Shown: positions 1 to 6,030, counted from the first letter of the stretch. The stretch is DNA of 6,539 nt from Planctomycetaceae bacterium (GCA_031257725.1 JAIROD010000512.1:1-6539); one strand, 5' to 3'. Program-made: numbers and translations. The notes: generated by a model not told the origin, from the letters alone.

Positions 1-13
1 GTAACTATTCAGT
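1..13 (-). repeat. Copy of dispersed 13-bp spacer motif
   Basis: The reverse complement reads ACTGAATAGTTAC, one base different from the copies at 1738, 2919 and 5782 and identical to the one at 3186. It lies at the left edge of the spacer that carries the 110-bp tandem repeats, in opposite orientation to the 1738 copy. Its function is unknown. Confidence 0.75.
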
Positions 14-30
14 AGCGATTCTATTATTTA

Positions 31-466
31 TCGGGAATCTCTCGTCATTCGGAATTTACCGAAAGTTAACGGCGTGGGCTTGCCCCGCGTTGTTCAACTT
101 AACCCTAAAACACGGGGTAAACCCTGTCGTTAACTATTAACGGGGAATCTCTCATCATTCGGAATTTACCGAAAGTTAACGGCGTGGGCTTGCCCCGCAT
201 TGTTCAACTTAACCCTAAAACACGGGGTAAACCCCGTCGTTAACTATTAACGGGGAATCTCTCATCATTCGGAATTTACCGAAAGTTAACGGCGTGGGCT
301 TGCCCCGCGTTGTTCAACTTAACCCTAAAACACGGGGTAAACCCCGTCGTTAACTATTAACGGGGAATCTCTCGTCATTCGGAATTTACCGAAAGTTAAC
401 GGCGTGGGCTTGCCCCGCGTTGTTCAACTTAACCCTAAAACACGGGGTAAACCCCGTCGTTAACTA
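31..466. repeat. Four-copy 110-bp tandem repeat (minisatellite) with internal hairpins
   Basis: Units start at 31, 141, 251 and 361, exactly 110 bp apart; the last one loses similarity after about 466. The copies differ at very few places: unit position 1 (T in copy 1), position 14 (G in copies 1 and 4, A in copies 2 and 3), position 59 (A in copy 2) and position 95 (T in copy 1). Such homogeneity suggests recent duplication or ongoing homogenisation. Each unit contains an outer inverted repeat, GTTAACG (65-71 in copy 1) with CGTTAAC (128-134). This encloses an imperfect GC hairpin around GGGCTTGCCC and a second hairpin ACGGGGT-AA-ACCCCGT (imperfect in copy 1). No credible coding frame runs through it, so it is treated as non-coding. 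The entire 1-575 stretch holds no gene apart from the end of the flhF terminator. Confidence 0.95.
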
Positions 467-493
467 ATTAAAAAATGAATTATTAGAGATGCC

Positions 494-557
494 CTACAGA
501 GAACACGTAGATGTTTTTATGAAATATTCTCCTCTGCAAACTCTGTGGTCTCTGTGG
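494..557. repeat. Imperfect inverted repeat, CTCTGTGG-type
   Basis: The right arm at 541-557 contains CTCTGTGG twice in slightly overlapping register. Its reverse complement matches the left arm at 494-510 at 13 of 17 positions, with a 30-nt loop. It lies just beyond the flhF terminator. Its layout (two near-repeated octamers per arm) resembles the larger inverted repeat at 1653-1723. It could form a stem-loop in RNA from either strand; no coding role is visible. Confidence 0.55.
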
Positions 558-562
558 TTAAT

Positions 563-601
563 AAAAAAAGCGGACTCAATAGGCAAGGCTTGCCAATCGA
601 G
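563..601 (-). terminator. Rho-independent terminator of flhF, stem overlapping the stop codon
   Basis: On the minus strand a 12-position stem (590-601 with 575-586) pairs at 11 positions, including one G-U, with one U-U mismatch and loop GCC. Five bases later comes a run of seven T (569-563). The flhF stop codon (578-576) lies inside the 3' arm, so the last codons of the gene double as terminator sequence. Confidence 0.7.
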
Positions 602-1601
602 CCGGTCCGGCAACTTCAAGGTCTTCCGAAATATTCTGACCTAACGAAAAAAAACGCAGCGGTAACATATTTGTTTTGAGAAATTGATAAAGATCGGTTA
701 AACCTATCGCTTCATCCAATTTCGTAAACGTTAAATCTGTCGGCGCCAACGGTTTGAAACGGAGAAAAGTTTCTGAAAGTGCGGCGGCATGAGTTGTTGC
801 GGAAAATAAAAGATGAACCTCGTCAACTTTTGCCGCATCAAGCATCGCGCCAAGCATTTGAAGTTTGGTTGTGTTTTTTGGATTCGTACCCGGAGTATCG
901 AGCAAAACCAAATCGCACGTCGCTAATCGTGCCAAAGCGGTTTTCATCCGAAACGGTTCCGAAACGGTTTCCATTGGCAGCCCAAGCATTTCCGCATATT
1001 TTCCAAGTTGTTCTGTTGCCGCAATCCGAAACGTGTCAATGGTAACCAGTCCAACCCGTTTGAATTCTTTAAGCCGATAATGAGCGGCAATTTTGGCAAT
1101 TGTTGCCGTTTTGCCCACTCCGGTTAAACCGAGAAACGCAATTGTTTTACGTTTACCGTCCAATAAATCAATCGGTCCCCCAAACCGAACGGATTCTGTG
1201 AATAATGCGATAAGACTACGTTGTAAAATGGTCGGATTGAGTTCTTCGGGGGTGAGTTGGTGCCAAACGCCCAGCGGAACCGGTTGCCAAGATATTTTTT
1301 GAATATCCGCATTGAGCGACGATGTTTCTGAACGAAAATATTGCGGAACCGGCGGAGTCAACACCGTTTCATACGGATTCGTTTGAAGCGGTTGCTCCGC
1401 CGGAGGTTCTGTTTTTTGTTGCGCCGCGTCCTCATGGTTTTCCGATGCGGTAATTTCAAAAAAATGTTGACGGCGAAGCCCGAACAGGCGTGAAATTTCC
1501 ACTTCCCGCGTGTGCATAATTTTAGCGTGTTCACCAAATTCTTCATGGATTTGGCGAAGACCGTCTTGTAAGGTCTCGGCGCGGAATGTTTTGATGTTCA
1601 T
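576..1601 (-). CDS. flhF: Flagellar biosynthesis SRP-type GTPase FlhF
   Basis: A 341-residue protein of the SRP GTPase family (with Ffh and FtsY). FlhF sits at the cytoplasmic membrane and sets flagellar position and number. The N-terminus (MNIKTF, then a conserved helix to about residue 40) is typical of FlhF and fixes the start codon at 1601. A short linker rich in Pro and Gln follows (about 55-115), then the GTPase domain. Visible motifs are the P-loop GLTGVGKT (158-165), DTFRIAATEQL (189-199), LLDTPG (233-238), TKLD (293-296) and the closing loop GQNISEDL (321-328). Two positions depart from the usual family sequence: DTPG where DTAG is common, and Ser where Pro usually precedes ED. Overall size is slightly below the usual 360-450. 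No Shine-Dalgarno is visible before the start. The gene lies 232 bp behind the GspF-like gene and has its own terminator. No other flagellar gene is in the window. Confidence 0.9.
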   Translation of the reverse strand: MNIKTFRAETLQDGLRQIHEEFGEHAKIMHTREVEISRLFGLRRQHFFEITASENHEDAAQQKTEPPAEQPLQTNPYETVLTPPVPQYFRSETSSLNADIQKISWQPVPLGVWHQLTPEELNPTILQRSLIALFTESVRFGGPIDLLDGKRKTIAFLGLTGVGKTATIAKIAAHYRLKEFKRVGLVTIDTFRIAATEQLGKYAEMLGLPMETVSEPFRMKTALARLATCDLVLLDTPGTNPKNTTKLQMLGAMLDAAKVDEVHLLFSATTHAAALSETFLRFKPLAPTDLTFTKLDEAIGLTDLYQFLKTNMLPLRFFSLGQNISEDLEVAGPARLASLAY

Positions 1602-1643
1602 CGCGGGTTCTTGCGCGTTTTAACGGCAAATCCTTTATAAAGC

Positions 1644-1723
1644 AAAAAACTGTTTTCAACACGAAATACACGAAAGATACAAAAATGATAACAAAAAATT
1701 TTTCGTGTGTTTCGTGTTGAAAA
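1644..1723 (-). terminator. Long stem-loop with 23-bp arms, probable terminator behind the GspF-like gene
   Basis: Arms 1653-1675 and 1701-1723 are complementary at 22 of 23 positions around a 25-nt loop. On the minus strand the stem is followed after CAG by six T (1649-1644), which fits transcription stopping downstream of the GspF-like gene (stop at 1834) and before flhF. Each arm carries two CGTGT-type half repeats, so it is also a dispersed-repeat candidate; a single arm recurs at 3217-3236. Whether it terminates transcription or only resembles a terminator cannot be decided from sequence. Confidence 0.5.
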
Positions 1724-1737
1724 AATTGTAATATTCC

Positions 1738-1750
1738 ACTGAATAATTAC
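1738..1750 (+). repeat. Copy of dispersed 13-bp spacer motif
   Basis: Exact ACTGAATAATTAC, preceded by TTCC as in the 5782 copy. It lies between the GspF-like gene and the long stem-loop. The remainder of the spacer (1751-1833) is very AT-rich and shows nothing else recognisable. Confidence 0.8.
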
Positions 1751-1833
1751 AAAAAATTAAAATTAAAATAGACCGTTGTTTTTTATTTCATTAATTTTGG
1801 TAATGATGCTTCAATTTTTTTGATCAATCTTAA

Positions 1834-2844
1834 TTAGATACCGGAAACTGCCTCATTGATAATACCGATATAAAACGAAAAAAGACGAAAAATGATAAAA
1901 ATGATACAAACCGCAATACAACCATAAACCGCAAAACCGCCGCTAACAGATAAGATTTTCAAATTGAGTAATGATTCCTGAAAATACTGATCCGTTAATT
2001 TGTGCATCAATTCCGGTAAATTTCCCGACTGTTCACCGGAATCAACACTTGAAAGTAAATCATCGTCTAAATATTCTGCCGCCTGAAATGCGTCCGCGAG
2101 TGTACCGCCGTTTTCCACTGTATCGAGAATCACCGGTAATTGATCGCAAATCGGTGCAAAGCCGGAACCTTGAAACGAAAGCGTCAACGCACGAGAAACA
2201 TCCATTCCGGTACGCATGGTTAAATGTAACCCCCACGTCAACCGCATCAACGCAAGCGTTTTCAACATCCTACCGATTTTGGGAATCCGAAGAAGAACAT
2301 AATGAACCGGTCGGCTGCGTTGAATATTGCCTTTCAGAAACCGGTACAGAAATACTCCCAGCGATCCGGTTACGGCAAGAAAAATAACGTAACGAACAAA
2401 TCCCGTTATGCCGACAAGCCCCCAACCAAGTAAATCAACTCGTTGTCCGGTGAGCTGTTCAATAACGCCAAGCACCAAAATCATAATACCGACAATAATA
2501 ATCGCAACTATAAGTTCAGTAATCGGCAATGTCAATGATTTGAGAAAATCACGGCGAATCTGAATCATTTGGTCATAATAGTCGGCTAAGTCTGTGAGCA
2601 TTTCACCGAGATGACCGGATTCTTCACCCACTTCGATCAATGCCGTAAACATTTCTCCGAGTTGTTTTTTGAATGGTCGGAGCGATTCGGCAAGAGAATA
2701 ACCGTTTTCCAATGACACGGCGACAGATTGCCAGAGTTTCGAATGGCGTTGCCGTGAAGCCTCACGTTTCACCGCGTCAATAAGATTAAGTCCCGCGTTG
2801 ACGGAAATACCCACCCGACGACAAAATCCCGATAACTGTTTCAT
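1834..2844 (-). CDS. Type II secretion system F (GspF/PilC) family inner-membrane protein
   Basis: A 336-residue polytopic protein of the family that forms the membrane platform under the ATPase in type II secretion and type IV pilus machines. Both copies of the T2SF domain are present. The first (about 7-128) has the signature GEESGHLGEML near 73-83; the second (about 199-300) has GEQSGNLPELM at 270-280. Membrane segments are at about 109-128, 142-168 and 297-325, the usual three. The frame stays open for 30 more codons to an ATG at 2934. That extension is rejected because it reads through the dispersed ACTGAATA motif and has no family similarity, whereas the ATG at 2844 directly precedes the first conserved helix. 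No Shine-Dalgarno precedes it. At 336 residues it is shorter than typical GspF (about 400), chiefly at the N-terminus. No ATPase or pseudopilin genes adjoin, so gspF and pilC cannot be distinguished. Confidence 0.88.
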   Translation of the reverse strand: MKQLSGFCRRVGISVNAGLNLIDAVKREASRQRHSKLWQSVAVSLENGYSLAESLRPFKKQLGEMFTALIEVGEESGHLGEMLTDLADYYDQMIQIRRDFLKSLTLPITELIVAIIIVGIMILVLGVIEQLTGQRVDLLGWGLVGITGFVRYVIFLAVTGSLGVFLYRFLKGNIQRSRPVHYVLLRIPKIGRMLKTLALMRLTWGLHLTMRTGMDVSRALTLSFQGSGFAPICDQLPVILDTVENGGTLADAFQAAEYLDDDLLSSVDSGEQSGNLPELMHKLTDQYFQESLLNLKILSVSGGFAVYGCIAVCIIFIIFRLFSFYIGIINEAVSGI

Positions 2845-2918
2845 AAATTTAGAAAAAGTGTGAAGTCTATAAAACCTTACAGTAAAAAGTAAAAGTAAAA
2901 AGCGTTTTCGCAATCTCC

Positions 2919-2948
2919 ACTGAATAATTACCATTGTATTTATTCAGT
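2919..2948. repeat. Inverted pair of the 13-bp spacer motif forming a hairpin
   Basis: ACTGAATAATTAC (2919-2931) faces GTATTTATTCAGT (2936-2948) across a 4-nt loop, complementary at 12 of 13 positions. It is the only place where two copies of the motif sit back to back. It lies about 75 bp upstream of the start of the GspF-like gene and could affect its 5' leader or promoter. Confidence 0.75.
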
Positions 2949-2974
2949 AGTTTGGTTGTGTTCCTGAATTTTTC

Positions 2975-3164
2975 CGTCCCGATAGGGACGCCCTATTGGT
3001 AGAAAAAATGTAATTAAAAAAATCCGCATCCCGTAGGGATGCAATATTGGTAAGATTTATTGATTTATTGATTGATTCCTGATTTTACTAACATATCGTC
3101 CCTAACGGGACGAACATTTTTAATCGTAATCGCTTTCTACCAATATGTTGTCCCTATCGGGACA
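2975..3164. repeat. Cluster of four short GTCCC/GGGAC palindromes in mirror arrangement
   Basis: Perfect palindromic stems lie at 2975-2990 (CGTCCC-GATA-GGGACG), 3026-3042 (GCATCCC-GTA-GGGATGC), 3097-3112 (CGTCCC-TAAC-GGGACG) and 3149-3164 (TGTCCC-TATC-GGGACA). Units 1 and 2 are each followed by ATTGGTA(A/G). Units 3 and 4 are preceded by the inverse, TTACTAACAT and CTACCAATAT. The cluster therefore reads as two units pointing right and two pointing left. Start-to-start spacing is 51, 71 and 52 bp with no conserved spacer length, so it is not a CRISPR array. It resembles REP/BIME-type dispersed palindromes. Together with the motif pairs at its edges it fills most of the 430-bp spacer 2845-3274, which holds no gene. 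Confidence 0.85.
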
Positions 3165-3185
3165 GAAAAACGAACATTCACCGCG

Positions 3186-3198
3186 ACTGAATAGTTAC
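3186..3198 (+). repeat. Copy of dispersed 13-bp spacer motif
   Basis: ACTGAATAGTTAC, the exact inverse of the copy at 1-13. Together with the inverted copy at 2936-2948 it brackets the palindrome cluster as 13-bp terminal inverted repeats (11 of 13 matching). Confidence 0.8.
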
Positions 3199-3216
3199 GT
3201 AAAAGAACAACAAAAA

Positions 3217-3236
3217 TTTTCGTGTCTTTCGTGTTT
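3217..3236 (+). repeat. Solitary arm of the CGTGT-type inverted repeat
   Basis: It matches 1700-1719 at 18 of 20 positions, and both are preceded by a similar ACAAAAA run. No complementary left arm is present nearby, so unlike the 1653-1723 copy it cannot form the long hairpin. Confidence 0.6.
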
Positions 3237-3274
3237 AAATTGGTTATTTTATTTGATTGGCGTAATAGACCTTT

Positions 3275-5620
3275 TCATCTTGCCGGTAACGGCATGGCAA
3301 GACTTTGGAGATTGGTTGTTACGGTAATGGTTGCGTTGTTGTGTGAAAAAACAAAAACGCCGTTCGGCATCGGGCAAAATTCCATAAACGGATATTCCGA
3401 ACCCGAAATCTCACAAACCGCTCGGGCAACCGGCCGCCCAAAATAAAACCAACCCTCACGATATTCCGAAACCGTTAAAATAATTTTCGTTCTCTTTTTC
3501 TCGTCCCATACCGCATTGTCCGCCAAACACCGTAAGTCCAACGGAAATAAAATTGTATCCGACTGTTTTTGAAGTTCATCAAGTTGCGGAATTGTTATCT
3601 CCGACCTCAATTTGCCAACCTGAAGCGTTATCGTAATTTTGCCTTGCAACTCCGGTGTTGCAAAAAATGTTTTGGGAATACGAATCTGCAAAACCGTTAA
3701 CTCAAACGAATGTTCCCTGTGAAGCCCGTCAAACCACGTTAACCAGTTTTCAACTTGCTCTTTGCCTAAACTGCCGATTCGGAGTGCGGTTCTCTTTTCC
3801 GTTTCAAGAATATATTGATCCGCAATTTCTTTAACCTTTTTTAAGTCCGCAACCGTCCGAACCAGAAAAACCGCTTGGTAAAACTTTTCATAATCATAAC
3901 GCTCCCAGTCCAACGCAATTTTTGTACGTTCTTCTTCGAGATTCTTAAATTGCGGATCATTTTTATGAAACGCTTTCAACTGTTGATCAATCCGTTTCAC
4001 CTTTTCAAAAAAAGCGGTTGCCGGAAGAAACATTATTCCCTTCCGCTCATCTTCGATTATTTGTTCCCGTTCCGCACGGATTTCTTCAATAAGAACCGCT
4101 CGTTCAGGATAAGCGTCTAATGTAATCGTTTCAAGAAAATGGTCGTAAAGCCGTTTGGTTTCGGCAAAATTTGTCGAATGTTCTATTTCCGTCCGTAAAT
4201 TTTTCAACGCCGTTTCAAAACGGAGAATTCGATGTCTCTCCGCCGCCAACTCCGTCAACTTATCACGTTGTTCTTTGGTCGAAGCCGTCGCGTCCGCATA
4301 AAATTTGTTAATGATTCGATCAATTTTTTCCGGTGTGTCGGCATGTTCAATCGAATAGATTGCCGTTTCAAACGCCCGTTCCGTTTCCCGTATAGAAAGC
4401 TCGCGTTTTTTCTCCGACGCTAATTGTTCAATTTCAGCAACGAGTTTTTTTGGAGTCAGGAATCCGCGATAATGTTTCAAAATATTTTCCACTTCTTCCT
4501 GTTTATTCGCATGTTTAATATTTTCCTGAACAGAAAGAAAATTTAAAAAATCTTTTTTAGATATAGAATTTTTTGCAACAAAAAATAGAACAGAACCTAT
4601 AATCACAAAACTAACAACAGCAATAACCGCATTCAACCACCGTAATTCCTTTTCCAATTCGGTAATATGTTCCGTAATTTTGCCGCCGAGTTCTCCGCGA
4701 TTGATTCCCCAAGTATCACGGAGTGATTTATATTCGTTCAGAATTTTCCGCTTCGACCTCGAACCGGACAGGACAACCTTTTCGTACATCATCTCGTCAA
4801 TCTTCCGCACACTCCAATGAATCGGACGGATAATCGAATCGGGATTGGAAATTGAAACAAAAAACGTTTCCACCGCATCCTGTTTGCCGAATGTTTCAAC
4901 AATAGACAGAATTTCCTGATTTCGTTCTGTTTCCAATGAGAGATCGGATAAATCCGATTTTGTCCGAACAACAGCAATCGGTTTGTCAATCCTATTGCCG
5001 TCCGGTGAACGCCGACGCAACTGATCAAGAAAACACCGGAGTTCCGCTGTCGGGTCAACATTTTTCGTACTATCAATCAACAGAAGCAACGCATCGCAAT
5101 CGGTAAACCATTCATTGACTTTTTCCGCTTGTTCTAAATGGTTTGCCTCTGAACGATTTTGTTCCGAATAATTCGTTGGTTCCGAATAATTTGGAAATAA
5201 AAAATCCGATTCGCCGGCATAATCCAATGTTCGGATTTCCCACGCCATTCCGTTATTCAGCAACGAAAATTCGACAACGGAAATTTCGTGCGGTAATTGG
5301 TTGGGGGCGGTGCGGTTAATCAGAATAGAACCGTCGCCGGTTTTTTTACCATATTTCGTACAACAATCGAGCAGGGCGGTTTTTCCGGCATTTTTCATTC
5401 CGAAAATTCCTAATCGGCGTTCCTTAAACCGTCGATTCCGAATAAAGAGCGATTCATAAGTTCCTGCCAAACGGGAATGTTCACCGTCCCATAGCCAAAG
5501 TTCTGTTGCGTGTCCAATCCGTCCCTGATTGAAAAATTCCTGTAATTCCCGCTCATTGTAGGAATGTTCACGGTTAAACCGGTCATTTTCAAGAAACGAA
5601 TATAAAGGTTCCCGTAACAT
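3275..5620 (-). CDS. Membrane-anchored P-loop GTPase with helical repeats and a beta-rich C-terminus, function unknown
   Basis: A 781-residue protein. The N-terminal GTPase domain (about 65-285) shows P-loop GMKNAGKT (74-81), a G3-like DYAGE (133-137), TKSD as G4 (220-223) and a G5-like SIS (256-258). NAGKT recalls Arf-like P-loops, and DYAGE recalls the DYPGE of YcjX-type GTPases; the closer family is not recognised. A single hydrophobic segment follows at 329-349. Then about 290 charged helical residues contain four or five degenerate repeats of roughly 50-65 residues starting near 357, 415, 468, 536 and 579 (pattern F-x2-A, later an EKI/KKV helix ending in KFY/DQY). The C-terminal part (about 638-781) has many short beta strands. 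Flanking charges leave topology unclear, although the GTPase must face the cytoplasm. No Shine-Dalgarno precedes the ATG. The gene stands alone, with a 430-bp spacer behind it. A regulatory or trafficking-type membrane GTPase is inferred only. Confidence 0.85.
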   Translation of the reverse strand: MLREPLYSFLENDRFNREHSYNERELQEFFNQGRIGHATELWLWDGEHSRLAGTYESLFIRNRRFKERRLGIFGMKNAGKTALLDCCTKYGKKTGDGSILINRTAPNQLPHEISVVEFSLLNNGMAWEIRTLDYAGESDFLFPNYSEPTNYSEQNRSEANHLEQAEKVNEWFTDCDALLLLIDSTKNVDPTAELRCFLDQLRRRSPDGNRIDKPIAVVRTKSDLSDLSLETERNQEILSIVETFGKQDAVETFFVSISNPDSIIRPIHWSVRKIDEMMYEKVVLSGSRSKRKILNEYKSLRDTWGINRGELGGKITEHITELEKELRWLNAVIAVVSFVIIGSVLFFVAKNSISKKDFLNFLSVQENIKHANKQEEVENILKHYRGFLTPKKLVAEIEQLASEKKRELSIRETERAFETAIYSIEHADTPEKIDRIINKFYADATASTKEQRDKLTELAAERHRILRFETALKNLRTEIEHSTNFAETKRLYDHFLETITLDAYPERAVLIEEIRAEREQIIEDERKGIMFLPATAFFEKVKRIDQQLKAFHKNDPQFKNLEEERTKIALDWERYDYEKFYQAVFLVRTVADLKKVKEIADQYILETEKRTALRIGSLGKEQVENWLTWFDGLHREHSFELTVLQIRIPKTFFATPELQGKITITLQVGKLRSEITIPQLDELQKQSDTILFPLDLRCLADNAVWDEKKRTKIILTVSEYREGWFYFGRPVARAVCEISGSEYPFMEFCPMPNGVFVFSHNNATITVTTNLQSLAMPLPAR

Positions 5621-5738
5621 ATTGCTAAAAATGATAAATCGTAACGGTCAGTTTTGGTTTTCAATCTCAACCCCGCCGGAGATGCGAAATGCCCTGCCGT
5701 AGATTGCATACGCTCCGCCTACGCGGTTAGACACTCTT

Positions 5739-5751
5739 GTCCCTGCGGGAC
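5739..5751. repeat. Isolated GTCCC-TGC-GGGAC palindrome
   Basis: A perfect 5-bp stem with the same GTCCC/GGGAC arms as the cluster at 2975-3164. It sits at the edge of a locally GC-rich stretch (about 5665-5751) inside the otherwise AT-rich spacer before the GTPase gene. Apart from this palindrome and the motif at 5782, nothing recognisable is seen in 5621-5802, and no convincing promoter for the GTPase gene was found. Confidence 0.5.
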
Positions 5752-5781
5752 TAATATAAAATAACGTATCACGAAAATTCC

Positions 5782-5794
5782 ACTGAATAATTAC
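5782..5794 (+). repeat. Copy of dispersed 13-bp spacer motif
   Basis: Exact ACTGAATAATTAC, preceded by ATTCC as at 1733-1737. It lies between the GTPase gene and the T-run of the minus-strand terminator at 5803-5834. Confidence 0.8.
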
Positions 5795-5802
5795 AAATTC
5801 AT

Positions 5803-5834
5803 AAAAAAAGCCAACCTCTTTAACAGGCGGCTTT
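5803..5834 (-). terminator. Rho-independent terminator (second of two, minus strand)
   Basis: On the minus strand the stem AAAGCC/GGCTTT (5834-5829 with 5812-5807), extended inward by CCT/AGG across a small internal loop, is followed by T (5809-5803, seven in a row, partly in the stem). On the plus strand the hairpin is followed only by GTTTCATTTT, so weaker action in that direction is possible. It would back up the terminator at 5859-5890. Confidence 0.65.
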
Positions 5835-5858
5835 GTTTCATTTTGGGGTTGATTGACG

Positions 5859-5890
5859 AAAAAAGCCATGAACGATTTTGCTCACGGCTT
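5859..5890 (-). terminator. Rho-independent terminator of the small minus-strand unit
   Basis: On the minus strand AAGCCGTGA (5890-5882) pairs fully with TCATGGCTT (5871-5863), with one G-U, around a 10-nt loop, and runs into six T (5864-5859). On the plus strand the same position would be an A-C mismatch, so the structure favours the minus-strand RNA. It begins 15 bp behind the stop of the 29-codon ORF. Confidence 0.7.
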
Positions 5891-5905
5891 GTCAGGCTTG
5901 TATTG

Positions 5906-5995
5906 CTATGACCAAACGATTACCGAAGCCGTTTCGGTGCGCCGCCGGAAACGCCAACCATCATCAGTTATTGCAAAATAATTAAAATGGTTCAT
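5906..5995 (-). CDS. Possible small protein of 29 residues, unknown family
   Basis: ATG at 5995 to TAG at 5908-5906. The product has no membrane segment; its middle, TDDGWRFRRRTE (residues 10-21), is basic and contains one of two Trp. It is not a protein I recognise. Support comes from context: a TTGACA/TAAAAT promoter about 40 bp upstream and a terminator 15 bp downstream make it the only ORF of a self-contained unit. The frame is also open for 12 codons upstream of the ATG, to a TAA, but offers no other start. Only a weak GGTG precedes the ATG. A 29-codon frame can be open by chance, and the plus strand holds an overlapping 37-codon frame (5868-5981). The transcript could therefore instead be a small RNA of about 170 nt, with a GC-rich hairpin at 5930-5953. 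Confidence 0.35.
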   Translation of the reverse strand: MNHFNYFAITDDGWRFRRRTETASVIVWS

Positions 5996-5999
5996 ATTA

Positions 6000-6030
6000 C
6001 ACCATTCGCTTTCAAAAAAATCGAATGGTG
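6000..6030. other. Perfect 9-bp stem-loop at the 5' end of the small unit
   Basis: CACCATTCG (6000-6008) and CGAATGGTG (6022-6030) are perfectly complementary around a 13-nt loop. With the predicted transcription start near 6027, the minus-strand RNA would begin within this stem and fold at its very 5' end, which would protect it or hinder translation. Read on the plus strand it lies in the upstream region of the PAS gene. Confidence 0.6.

Noticed and set aside
1602..1660. Promoter TTGAAA/TATAAA directly upstream of flhF
   Set aside because: The spacing is only 14 bp and the -35-like box lies in the stem of the long hairpin, so it is not convincing.
2881..2902. Short tandem AGTAAAA-type repeats upstream of the GspF-like gene
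   Set aside because: Three imperfect 6-8-bp units in AT-rich sequence can arise by slippage and carry no other sign of function.
2975..3164. CRISPR array
   Set aside because: Palindromes differ in sequence, alternate in orientation and have unequal spacing (51, 71, 52 bp); no leader or cas gene is visible.
3145..3446. Plus-strand frames of 60 and 74 codons over the end of the GTPase gene
   Set aside because: They overlap the palindrome cluster and the antisense of the GTPase C-terminus; no ribosome binding site or recognisable domain.
5648..5869. A 73-codon minus-strand frame through the spacer before the GTPase gene
   Set aside because: It begins inside one terminator stem, reads through a second terminator and through the 13-bp motif and the GTCCC palindrome; its composition follows those repeats, not a protein.
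5868..5981. Plus-strand 37-codon frame opposite the small minus-strand ORF
   Set aside because: No Shine-Dalgarno or promoter precedes it, and it starts within a hairpin that fits a minus-strand terminator. The minus frame has the better context, although neither is proven.
5971..6000. Plus-strand promoter TTGCAA-18 bp-TATTAC for the PAS gene
   Set aside because: Only 4 of 6 matches in each box, in AT-rich sequence where this is common by chance.
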